A stretch of 64,000 bases of DNA, taken from positions 29,394-93,393 of the forward strand of contig NZ_QGDU01000013.1 in NCBI RefSeq assembly GCF_003149045.1. The letters are read 5' to 3'. The notes beneath the pieces are model-generated. The model saw only the letters and a program-made list of their open reading frames with translations, ran no database searches and was not told where the DNA came from. The position numbers and the translations under genes are program-made. This document shows positions 43,562 to 51,827 of this stretch, one piece after another. This stretch comes from Fibrobacter sp. UWR4. Its GTDB lineage: Bacteria > Fibrobacterota > Fibrobacteria > Fibrobacterales > Fibrobacteraceae. Numbering within the stretch: position 1 is the first letter of the stretch; each line of letters begins with the position of its first letter.

Positions 43562-44695
43562 ATGCGCAAACTGCTTTTGCCCCTGGCACTGACTGCCGCA
43601 GGTTTTACCTTCGCCGCCGACATCGAAGTCCACGGTGACGTAAACTTGGACTATGGTAGCTATTTTGACAAAGACTTTAGCCCGATGAACGCAGCCAACC
43701 AGGACATTGACCTGTCCCTGCAGGCAAACCTTGACGAAAACATCCACATCGTTGTCAACGCAAACACCCATAGCAGCTTCGTGAACGAAAACGGCAAACT
43801 GGAATCCTCCGAAGTCCGCCACGGTTTTGCACATTCCACCGCAATCAGCGATGGCGACAACCGCTATAGCGCCTTCAACTTCGACGGTGCACAGCTCCGC
43901 TGGGATGTTTCTCACGACGTCACCTTGATTTTCGGTGACATGACCTACAATGCAGGCGCATTCAACTACTACTTCTGGCGCGATCCTTCCAAGAACGCAG
44001 TCATCGTCCGTGACGAATCCCTCCGCGGTTTCGGTATCGAATTCGGCAACGAGAAATATGGCAACGGTAAGTTCTATATGGGCGCTTCCGAAGACAACGA
44101 CTACTCCTTGACCATGTTCGTCAACTACGCCCTGCCCCTGCTGAACCGCCCGGATGAACACTTGATCCTGACCCCCAGCGTGGACTGGATGTTCGGTTCC
44201 GACATCGGCCGTAACTACACTTACGTACTGGGCCTGGAAGTGGACTACTCCAAGAGCTTCGAAAAGTTCAACTATGGTATCTATGCCGTGTGGGGCCTCC
44301 ATCCGTACAAGGGCAACGGCGTCCACTCCTTCTTGCTGGAACCCAGCATGAACTATGGTGTGTTTAACCTGGGCGCAACCTTCTTCTACGCAATCACCGA
44401 TTCTGACTACGAAACCGAGCCTCAGCTCTTTACCGAAGACCAGATGCTGTTCGCTATCGAACCCAGTTTCAATCTGCACAAGAAGTATACCATGGGCTTT
44501 GGCTACGAATACCATGACCGCGATTCCGAAGCACACAACGACAGCTATCATTTCCTGGGCATGAACCACTACCTGTACCCCACCATGAAGACCGAAGTGG
44601 TATTCTGGTACGGTTACAACTTCAACAAGGAAGACTTCGGTCCCTATGTTGACAAGAACTTCGCTCTGGGCATGAGCGTAAAGGCTAGCTTCTAA
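43562..44695 (+). CDS. Predicted outer-membrane beta-barrel porin-like protein
   Basis: A 377-residue protein with a signal peptide (1-18, ending FTFAA). The whole mature protein alternates strands (DIEVHGDVNLDYGSYF, YTYVLGLEVDYSKSFEKFNY, MGFGYEYHDRD, KTEVVFWYGYNF) and ends MSVKASF, an outer-membrane assembly signal. It has the look of a Fibrobacter porin/alginate-export-like barrel. Strong codon bias suggests abundance. It follows an AT-rich divergent promoter region shared with the lolA-like gene. Confidence 0.85.
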   Translation: MRKLLLPLALTAAGFTFAADIEVHGDVNLDYGSYFDKDFSPMNAANQDIDLSLQANLDENIHIVVNANTHSSFVNENGKLESSEVRHGFAHSTAISDGDNRYSAFNFDGAQLRWDVSHDVTLIFGDMTYNAGAFNYYFWRDPSKNAVIVRDESLRGFGIEFGNEKYGNGKFYMGASEDNDYSLTMFVNYALPLLNRPDEHLILTPSVDWMFGSDIGRNYTYVLGLEVDYSKSFEKFNYGIYAVWGLHPYKGNGVHSFLLEPSMNYGVFNLGATFFYAITDSDYETEPQLFTEDQMLFAIEPSFNLHKKYTMGFGYEYHDRDSEAHNDSYHFLGMNHYLYPTMKTEVVFWYGYNFNKEDFGPYVDKNFALGMSVKASF

Positions 44696-44707
44696 CCTTA
44701 AATACCA

Positions 44708-45748
44708 GTGAGAATTCGCGCGCTAGATTCTATCCGGGGCCTCCTGCTCCTGCAGATGACCCTGGATCATTTCGGCAAGCCCATATCTCAATACCTTTAT
44801 CAGTGCTTCGGCTTCTTCAGTGCGGCCGAAGGTTTTTTTTTCCTGTCCGGTTTTGTGGGAATGTATGCGGCCGTAAGCAAGCAGGCGAAGGACCCCACCC
44901 AAAGCTGGATGCGTAAACGTGCCGTAAGAATCTGGTTATACCACATTTCTACCCTGATGCTCATGGGAACGCTCGCATTCTTTTTGCTCCCGAGAATACG
45001 GTACCTTTTCCAGCCCATATTCAATCACCCGCTGCAGGCGATTCCCTTAAGCCTGTCGCTGGTCCATACCCCCGAGTGGATGGACATCCTGCCGCTGTAT
45101 GTAATCCTCATGCTGGTGGGTAGTTTCGTCTTCCCACGCTACGTGAAGGCGAAGAACAAAAGGCAGGTCTTCCTGCTGTGGCTGCCGTCCCTAGGGCTTT
45201 GGTTCGTCTCCCAGTTTGGACTGCGGGACGCCTTGAACGGAGTATTCCCACGCTGGACACACCATGGGGTGTTTGACCCCTTCAGCTGGCAACTGGTGTA
45301 TTTCACGGGGGCTGCGGTCGCCGCCTGGTGGAAACGAACCGACACGAATTCCACCCGCATCGTAAACAAGGCCACCCTCCCGCTAGTCGTTGCGTTTACC
45401 TTCTGCATGCTGTGGTCCCACCAGGTCCTCCCGCTGGAACTGCCTGGAGATGCACTTACCAGCAGGGAACGTCTGGGCGTGCTACGCTTTGCGGACTTCT
45501 TTATATTCATGATGCTTATCGGCGCCATCGTCAGGAAATGGCCCGCCGCACTGGACTTCAAGTTTACCAACGTTATCGGCAAGCATAGCCTGGACGTTTA
45601 TTCATCCCACATCGTATTCCTGCTGCTGTGGTTCTCCACCCCGGGCAGCGTAAGGTACGCCTTCCCCTGGAACATTATCGCTCCCGCAGTCACCTGCGTC
45701 CTGCTGTGGACGATTGCGAAACTTAGGGAACCCAAGACGAACCGCTGA
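44708..45748 (+). CDS. OpgC-like membrane acyltransferase
   Basis: Polytopic protein of 346 residues, start GTG, ten or so helices. The N-terminus (RALDSIRGLLLLQMTLDHFG) and the following FFFLSGFVGMYAA match the OpgC/acyltransferase-3 group that transfers succinyl or acetyl groups onto periplasmic glucans. His20 region (DHFG) and an Arg-rich loop (RKRAVRIWLYH) resemble active-site elements of that family. It lies 12 bp after the barrel gene, so the two may be co-transcribed. Substrate unknown. Confidence 0.8.
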   Translation: MRIRALDSIRGLLLLQMTLDHFGKPISQYLYQCFGFFSAAEGFFFLSGFVGMYAAVSKQAKDPTQSWMRKRAVRIWLYHISTLMLMGTLAFFLLPRIRYLFQPIFNHPLQAIPLSLSLVHTPEWMDILPLYVILMLVGSFVFPRYVKAKNKRQVFLLWLPSLGLWFVSQFGLRDALNGVFPRWTHHGVFDPFSWQLVYFTGAAVAAWWKRTDTNSTRIVNKATLPLVVAFTFCMLWSHQVLPLELPGDALTSRERLGVLRFADFFIFMMLIGAIVRKWPAALDFKFTNVIGKHSLDVYSSHIVFLLLWFSTPGSVRYAFPWNIIAPAVTCVLLWTIAKLREPKTNR

Positions 45749-45779
45749 TGCTGACATTCGTCAGCATGACGTCAAAAAA

Positions 45780-45813
45780 AATAAGCACCCGGCCGAAGCC
45801 AAGGTGCTTATTT
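45780..45813. terminator. Bidirectional terminator
   Basis: aataagcacc pairs with ggtgcttatt between the convergent OpgC-like and TPR lipoprotein genes. T-rich on the plus side; A-rich flank gives T on the minus side. Confidence 0.8.
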
Positions 45814-45853
45814 CAATTTTCCTGAACGAGCGGTTTCAATTCTAAGGGTCTTA

Positions 45854-46912
45854 TTACTTACCCAGGAACTTCTTACCGATACCGAATTCATCCTTGTATT
45901 CGATGTAATCCGGAGTGAAGCCCTTCGGGAAGGAGAAAGAGATGTTGGCAGAGCACTGGAATTCGTTCATCAGCTTGCCCTTTTCGTTCTTCTTGAACGG
46001 CTTCTTCTTCTTTTCGATCTTCTGGTCGTTCTTCGGGCCTACCAGTTCTTCCTTTTCGCACCAGCCACCAGTAGTGGTTGCGAAGACTTCCTTACCATCG
46101 TCGGAAACCAGCTTGATCTGAGTCGGATCCAGTTCGGTGTTGTTACCGGTGGATGCCCAGAACTGGATTTCGCCAGAGAGAGAAGTTGCGGACATCTTGA
46201 TGGTGGGCATAGCCATGACGTAGCCATACTTGTCGATACGGCGGCTGACCGGTTCACCAATCTGTTCGCCGAAGATCAGGAAGTAACCGCGTGTGAGCTT
46301 ACGGTTCTTGTTCAGGGCAGTCTGAACATCTGCGTTGGACGGAGCGATTTCAGCAAGCTTAAGCAGCTGGTATTCAGCAACGACCGGATCAGATTCAGAC
46401 TTAGCAGCGTCAATGTTCTTGGAAACGTAAGCGTTTTCAGCTTCGGTGCGGAGAGACTTGACGTTTGCTTCGGAAAGACCGCGACGCTTAGCGAGGGCAG
46501 CTGCGGAGTCGAGCTTAGCAAAAGCGTTCACGACGGTTGCGAAGTCAACGCCTTCTTCGCCGGACTGCTTCTTACCCTGGTCAGCAACCAGGTTCACGTA
46601 GGACTGAACAACTTCAGTGTTCTGGACCTTGTCCACGATTTCAGTAAACTTGTCGAAGTAACCTTCTGCCTTTTCGCTGTTGATATCAGCCTTCAGTTCC
46701 TTTTCAGCACCGCCGATAAGGGCCTTAGCAAAATTGTCGTAGTATTCGTCAGAAACGTCGCCCTTCTTGGCTGCTTCCACGTAAGACTTAATAGCGTTAG
46801 CAAAGCGACCTGCTTCCAGATGTTCGTCGCCGCGCTTCTCGTTCTTGCCCTTACAGCCAACCATTGTGAAAGCAACGGCTGCAGCCAGGGAGGCAATAAA
46901 GATTTTTTTCAT
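45854..46912 (-). CDS. TPR-like lipoprotein
   Basis: A 352-residue lipoprotein: signal with lipobox FTMVGC (Cys about 20). Residues 25-65 hold a TPR-like pair (HLEAGRFANAIKSYVEAAKK). A long helical middle follows (to about 215), then a beta-rich C-terminal domain from about residue 220, with a Lys-rich insert (KIEKKKKPFKKNEKGK) and two Cys that may bond. Codon use is strongly biased, so it is probably abundant. Function unknown; isolated on the minus strand. Confidence 0.85.
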   Translation of the reverse strand: MKKIFIASLAAAVAFTMVGCKGKNEKRGDEHLEAGRFANAIKSYVEAAKKGDVSDEYYDNFAKALIGGAEKELKADINSEKAEGYFDKFTEIVDKVQNTEVVQSYVNLVADQGKKQSGEEGVDFATVVNAFAKLDSAAALAKRRGLSEANVKSLRTEAENAYVSKNIDAAKSESDPVVAEYQLLKLAEIAPSNADVQTALNKNRKLTRGYFLIFGEQIGEPVSRRIDKYGYVMAMPTIKMSATSLSGEIQFWASTGNNTELDPTQIKLVSDDGKEVFATTTGGWCEKEELVGPKNDQKIEKKKKPFKKNEKGKLMNEFQCSANISFSFPKGFTPDYIEYKDEFGIGKKFLGK

Positions 46913-47052
46913 TTTTTTTGTTCCTTATCAGAAGTTTCGGCCGATTATCCTCAAAAAAGAGCATTTAGCCATTCCGATTTAAAAATAAATAAATAAATTT
47001 ATGTTAACCTTACGGATGTAAGTAAATTTTTATTTGGAGACTCATTTTAGGC

Positions 47053-48486
47053 ATGAACATCCTTGTCGTAAGCCCTGAAGCAGGTAACTGGAAGCATACC
47101 AGCCCCCTGGCCACAGCGGTAAACCGTATGACCGACGCTTTTGCAAGCGGCGGTGTCAAGGTACTGACTTGTTCACCCTTCTTCAAAAGCCTCTTGGTGG
47201 ACGTGGACAGCTACCACTGCATCTACACCGGCGAAGAAAAGCTGCTAGGCAAGTCCTACCAGATTTTTGTTTCCGACAAGGATCCCCTCCACACTTACAT
47301 CTATAACGAAGAATATTTTGGAAGACCGGACGTCTATGGTCCGCCCGACGAGATTCCCTATCTGGACAACCACCTGCGCTTCGCCTTCCTGGCATCTGCA
47401 GCGCTCGCCTACGCCGAAGCAACCGAATACAGCTGCCAGGCTATTATGGGGCACGAATGGGGCGGTGCTCTGGTAGGCGCCCTGGCCCGAACCACCTATG
47501 CAGGTTACGCTGGCGAAATTCCGTTCTTCTTCAACGTCCATAACATTACGTACGATTTCCACGTCCCCTCCAGCGAGATCGAAAAGATCGGTCTCCCTCG
47601 TGAAAACTACAACATGGACGGCTATGAATTCTGGGGCAAGGTCAGCCTGCTCAAGGCCGGCATCCTGTACGCCACCAAGGTGCTGTTCCCGTCTCCGGGT
47701 TACCGCGACGCCATGCTCAATACAAACCTGCCCGGTGGTCTTAGCGGCTTCCTGAACCGAAACGCCGACAAGCTCATTGGCGTCCAGTTCGGCGTAAGCT
47801 ACCAGGTTTGGGATTTCAACGACCAGGAATGCCTCCCCATCAAGGAAGCCAAGCGCAGAGCAAAGCATTCCCTGCAGGAAAAGTTGGGACAGAATCTGGA
47901 ACAGAAGATGGTCATGTATGTCCATCTGGATACTGAAGCTGGTAACACTTCCGAAACCCTGGCGACCGTCCTTTCCGACATTACCCGCCTGGACATTTTC
48001 ATTATCGTAGGCATTTCCTCCAAGGATCCGGACTGGGAATACTACAAGAACTTCTCAAGCCAGTACCCCTCTGTCATGGCGATCCATGACCTGAGCGACG
48101 AATCCGTGGACGGAACCATCGTTCTTCGAGACATGCTGGCAGGCTCCGACCTTCTATTCGCAGCAAGCCTCCGTGAACCGTCCTCCTCCATTATCCTGAA
48201 GGCTATGGCGGCAGGTACAATTCCCCTGACCGGACGTGCAGTAGGTGTAGCCACCATGCTTACCGACTACACCCTGGAAACCGCAGGCGAAGCAAACGCA
48301 TTCCTGGTAGAAGACGCCAACGCTCCCGACCAGATGCTGCGCCGCACCAAGGACGTGGAAAACGTCTTCAAGACCGAAGTGGCAGACTGGGACAAGTGCG
48401 TGGTGAACGCCTATAGCGGATTCCATTACGAATGGTGCAGGACCATCTCCAAGTACCTGCTGATCCTCGGCGAACTGGGGATTTAA
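47053..48486 (+). CDS. Divergent glycogen-synthase-like GT5 glycosyltransferase
   Basis: A 477-residue GT-B protein whose layout follows GlgA: N-terminal Rossmann part beginning MNILVVSPEAGNW, a PYLDNHLRFAFLASAALAYA helix, MGHEWGGALVGALAR, FFFNVHNITYDFH, and C-terminal REPSSSIILKAMAAGTIPL. The ADP-glucose-binding KTGGLGD loop is replaced by KHTSPLA and the EPCGL motif by EPSSS, while the catalytic His (HEW), the Glu and the AMAAGTIPL segment remain. So it is either a glycogen synthase with altered donor use or an inactive or regulatory relative. It is single, ending in a good terminator, followed by a tRNA on the opposite strand. Confidence 0.75.
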   Translation: MNILVVSPEAGNWKHTSPLATAVNRMTDAFASGGVKVLTCSPFFKSLLVDVDSYHCIYTGEEKLLGKSYQIFVSDKDPLHTYIYNEEYFGRPDVYGPPDEIPYLDNHLRFAFLASAALAYAEATEYSCQAIMGHEWGGALVGALARTTYAGYAGEIPFFFNVHNITYDFHVPSSEIEKIGLPRENYNMDGYEFWGKVSLLKAGILYATKVLFPSPGYRDAMLNTNLPGGLSGFLNRNADKLIGVQFGVSYQVWDFNDQECLPIKEAKRRAKHSLQEKLGQNLEQKMVMYVHLDTEAGNTSETLATVLSDITRLDIFIIVGISSKDPDWEYYKNFSSQYPSVMAIHDLSDESVDGTIVLRDMLAGSDLLFAASLREPSSSIILKAMAAGTIPLTGRAVGVATMLTDYTLETAGEANAFLVEDANAPDQMLRRTKDVENVFKTEVADWDKCVVNAYSGFHYEWCRTISKYLLILGELGI

Positions 48487-48516
48487 AATTCCTGGGAAAT
48501 TCCTTTCCTTTGCAGC

Positions 48517-48548
48517 AAAAAAGACAGGCCTTGCGACCTGTCTTTTTC
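48517..48548 (+). terminator. Terminator after the GT5 gene
   Basis: aaaaagacagg pairs with cctgtcttttt, ending in T. Confidence 0.9.
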
Positions 48549-48550
48549 AA

Positions 48551-48624
<74 letters not shown>

Positions 48625-49277
48625 GGTACGATTTTCAGCGTGGGTGGTAATATAGTATTTTTTATTTTCCATCAAAAAAAAACTTTTTCAAAAGCATCTT
48701 GATTCCAAGTATCACTTCCAGACGGGCCAACCTTAATTTCTTTTCATTCGATGTAAGTCTTTACATATTGTGTTTTGACTTTTTATTCTTTTTTTCAAAA
48801 ACAAACTTTTTTCTATTGCCAAATAAGCATCGGCGAGCTACTTTGTAAAAGTAAGGCTATGTTCTATTAGAGTGTAGGACTGCCATTTTATGTTGAATTT
48901 ACTGAAAAAATACTAAAAAATGGTCTAACCCAACAAAAATTAGGTTAGACCAAGTATCTAAGATACAGTTTTTAGGTAGGTAAATCTCAGTTTCTAATAG
49001 GGTGTGTTTTTTAGATAGTTATATTACATCTACACTTTGAAAGAACATAGCCTTTCAAAAAAATGACCAATTTTTACAAATTTCGTCACTTTTACAACAT
49101 TGTGCCATAAGCGCAAGAAAATGGTAGCACTAAACTTTGTAAAAGGGTTTTATAAAGTGCCGCAGTTTCTTCCATTTTGTGTAAAAAGGAAAGTGAGTGT
49201 ATAACGGTTTTGATTTGGATTTGACGAAGACGAAAATGGCTCATATTTCACTATATTGGGTAGAAACGGGAGCTTCC
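48625..49277. other. AT-rich intergenic region before the ROK regulator
   Basis: No gene is visible. Holds a MITE-like inverted-repeat element (48853-49054) and the motif ttgtaaaa(g/a) at about 48843 (+), 49071 (-), 49089 (-) and 49137 (+), which may be operators. Confidence 0.5.
48853..49054. mobile_element. MITE-like element with 25-bp terminal inverted repeats
   Basis: Left arm aaggctatgttct...gtgtag (48853-48877) is matched by ctacacttt...agaacatagcctt (49030-49054) in inverse, with few mismatches. Inside is a ggtctaacc...ggttagacc hairpin (48921-48951). No transposase. No clear target-site duplication, so it may instead be a large RNA hairpin. Confidence 0.5.
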
Positions 49278-50309
49278 ATGACAAAAGAGATTAAATCCGC
49301 AGCCGAGATCAAGGCGAACAACGTCGCAACCATCAAGCGCGCACTTCTGGACATGAAAACGGCCACAAAGCCCGAAGTGGCAGAAAAGACGAAGCTCAGT
49401 GTGGTCACATGCGGAACCATTCTCAACGAGCTTACCGCCAACGGGACCATCGTCGAAGAAAGCCTGCGGCTTTCCAGCGGAGGCCGCCCCGCCATGAGTT
49501 ACCGCTTTAGCGAAAACATCGGCTACGCCCTGTGCCTTTACACCTATACCGACGGCGATTGCTCCTACATCCGTTACCAGATTTTGGACGTTTTCGGAAA
49601 CATCCTGGATTCCAAAGCCATTCAGGAAAAATCCATTACGATCCCCACCCTCATCAATCATATCCAGGAAATCCGCAAGCCCTACACCAGGATCAAAGTC
49701 ATCGTCTTGGGGGTTCAGGGATGCATCAACAAGGACATTATCGAATTTACCGACCTTCCGGAATTGAGCGGTCACAACCTCAAGAAGGAAATCGAGGAAG
49801 CCACGGGGATTTTCACCCGAGTCCATAACGACATGAAAACAGTGGCCCTGGGTTTCAGCAAAATCAGCCCAGAAATCAAGAACGGAAATGCAGACGAACA
49901 CCTGGAAAACAATATCGCCCTGCTCTTTTTCCCGCAGGGAAGAACGCCTGCCGGAAGTTTCATCGTAGACGGCCACATTTTAAGAGGCTCTTCCAATCTC
50001 GCGGGGGAACTTTCCTTCTTCCCATTCAGCGTCGAAAAAGAAAAACTTCCCGAAATTTTCAGTTCGTTGGAAAAAGCCCAGTCCTACGTAGATAGGCTAT
50101 TCGTCGCGACCACCGTATTTTTAGATCCGGCCGTTATTTTCGTAACCGGCGGTCTTTCGAACTGGATGAATGCTGAAAAAATCGTTTCCACATTGCAAGA
50201 ACGTCTGAACCGCAGTCAGCTACCCAAAATTATCATCCAGCCTAGAGCGGAAGTGGAGTATTTCGCAGGTTTGTACAGTATCGCCGTAGACCACCTTCTC
50301 GGCGCCTAA
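49278..50309 (+). CDS. ROK-family transcriptional regulator (XylR/NagC type)
   Basis: A 343-residue regulator: N-terminal winged helix (residues 8-65, KPEVAEKTKLSVVTCGTILN, SSGGRPAMSY) and a C-terminal ROK sugar-kinase-like domain, with VIVLGVQGCINKDII and SNLAGELSFFPF. Key ROK zinc or kinase motifs (C-x-C-G-x-x-G-C-x-E) are absent, so it is likely a non-kinase sensor. Start 49278 has gggag upstream. It sits alone between the AT-rich region with possible ttgtaaaag sites and the polyamine genes. Ligand probably a sugar or sugar derivative, but this is general family knowledge. Confidence 0.85.
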   Translation: MTKEIKSAAEIKANNVATIKRALLDMKTATKPEVAEKTKLSVVTCGTILNELTANGTIVEESLRLSSGGRPAMSYRFSENIGYALCLYTYTDGDCSYIRYQILDVFGNILDSKAIQEKSITIPTLINHIQEIRKPYTRIKVIVLGVQGCINKDIIEFTDLPELSGHNLKKEIEEATGIFTRVHNDMKTVALGFSKISPEIKNGNADEHLENNIALLFFPQGRTPAGSFIVDGHILRGSSNLAGELSFFPFSVEKEKLPEIFSSLEKAQSYVDRLFVATTVFLDPAVIFVTGGLSNWMNAEKIVSTLQERLNRSQLPKIIIQPRAEVEYFAGLYSIAVDHLLGA

Positions 50310-50447
50310 AAAGAACGTTTTAAAGGGGACTCTTTTTCTTTCCTTTCAAGAGTTCCCCACCCTACTTTCTATATTATATCCACTTACTTTTTCTTCAGGG
50401 GTCGCCGCCCCTGCACGTTCATTTTTTCAAAAAGGAAAAACAAAAAA

Positions 50448-51722
50448 ATGGCAAGAGCTCTGATTATCGGTTGTGGCGCCGTTGCCACCGTCGCTATCAA
50501 GAAGTGCTGCACCGTCAGCGAAGTTTTCTCTGAAATCTGCATTGCAAGCCGCCATCGCGAAAACTGCGAAAAGCTGGCTGAACAGATTCGTCCGAACTCC
50601 AAGACGGTGATTACCACCGCTGCCGTTGACGCCGACAAGGCCGAGAACGTGGTGAAGCTGATCAAGGAATACAAGCCTGATCTGGTCATGAACATCGCAC
50701 TTCCCTACCAGGATCTTGCCATCATGGACGCATGCCTCGAATGCGGCGTGAACTACATGGATACCGCCAACTACGAACCGGAAAACATCGACGACCCGGA
50801 ATGGCGCAAGGTTTACGACAAGCGCTGCAAGGAAGCAGGCTTTAGCGCCTACTTCGATTACAGCTGGCAGTGGGCATACGCCAAGAAGTTTGAAGAAAAA
50901 GGTCTTACCGCACTTCTCGGTTCTGGCTTCGACCCGGGTGTAACCCAGGCATACTGCGCCTACGCCCTCAAGCACCAGTTCGACACCATCGAAGAAATCG
51001 ACATCCTGGATTGCAACGGCGGCGATCACGGCTACAAGTTTGCCACCAACTTCAACCCGGAAATCAACCTCCGCGAAGTTTCCGCTCCGGGCAGCTACTG
51101 GGACACCGACGCTAACGGCAAGGGTCACTGGGTAGAAATCCCGGCCATGAGCATCAAGCGCGAATACAACTTCAAGGAAGTGGGCCAGAAGGACATGTAC
51201 CTCCTGCACCACGAAGAAATTGAATCCCTCGCCAAGAACATTCCGGGCGTAAAGCGCATCCGCTTCTTCATGACCTTCGGCCAGAGCTACCTGGACCATA
51301 TGCGTTGTCTCGAAGACGTGGGCATGCTGCGTACCGATCCTATCATGTTCAACGGTCAGGAAATCGTTCCTATCCAATTCCTGAAGGCTCTCCTTCCGGA
51401 TCCGGCAAGCCTCGGTCCTCGCACCGTCGGTAAGACCAACATCGGCTGTATCTTCAAGGGAACCAAGGACGGCAAGCCCAAGACTTACTACCTGTTCAAC
51501 GTCTGCGACCACCAGGAATGCTACAAGGAACTGGGCAGCCAGGCAATCGCTTACACCACCGGCGTTCCCGCTATGTGCGGCGCCCTGATGATGCTTACCG
51601 GCAAGTGGACTACCCCGGGCGTACACACTGTGGAAGAATTCGACCCGGATCCGTACATGGACGCACTGAACAAGTACGGCCTCCCCTGGCAGGAAGACTT
51701 CAACCCGACATTGGTTGATTAG
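50448..51722 (+). CDS. Carboxynorspermidine/carboxyspermidine dehydrogenase (saccharopine dehydrogenase-like)
   Basis: Reduces the Schiff base of aspartate semialdehyde with putrescine or diaminopropane to carboxyspermidine or carboxynorspermidine. The 424 residues have a Rossmann fold with ALIIGCGAVATVAIKKCC, ASRHREN for NADP, VNYMDTANYEPE, LGSGFDPGVTQAYCAYA and the C-terminal GVPAMCGALMMLTGKW. These match the CANSDH group rather than lysine saccharopine enzymes. speA follows after 105 bp, making an alternative spermidine route likely. The partner decarboxylase NspC is not in this window. Confidence 0.88.
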   Translation: MARALIIGCGAVATVAIKKCCTVSEVFSEICIASRHRENCEKLAEQIRPNSKTVITTAAVDADKAENVVKLIKEYKPDLVMNIALPYQDLAIMDACLECGVNYMDTANYEPENIDDPEWRKVYDKRCKEAGFSAYFDYSWQWAYAKKFEEKGLTALLGSGFDPGVTQAYCAYALKHQFDTIEEIDILDCNGGDHGYKFATNFNPEINLREVSAPGSYWDTDANGKGHWVEIPAMSIKREYNFKEVGQKDMYLLHHEEIESLAKNIPGVKRIRFFMTFGQSYLDHMRCLEDVGMLRTDPIMFNGQEIVPIQFLKALLPDPASLGPRTVGKTNIGCIFKGTKDGKPKTYYLFNVCDHQECYKELGSQAIAYTTGVPAMCGALMMLTGKWTTPGVHTVEEFDPDPYMDALNKYGLPWQEDFNPTLVD

Positions 51723-51817
51723 TAGGAAGTAGGAAGTAGGAAGTAGACAGTCTGTCAGGAGAAAAACATCTTCTGCGATACTGCCTACCGTCTACTGTCT
51801 ACCGTCTACTGATCCGA
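51720..51817. repeat. Tandem 7-bp repeat element, copy 3
   Basis: The stop TAG of the dehydrogenase begins tagtaggaagtaggaagtag; after a unique middle it ends ctaccgtctactgtctaccg and tctact. The arms can pair (agtagacag with ctgtctact). Same type as at 11668-11795. Confidence 0.8.
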
Positions 51818-51827
51818 AGGATCTCTT

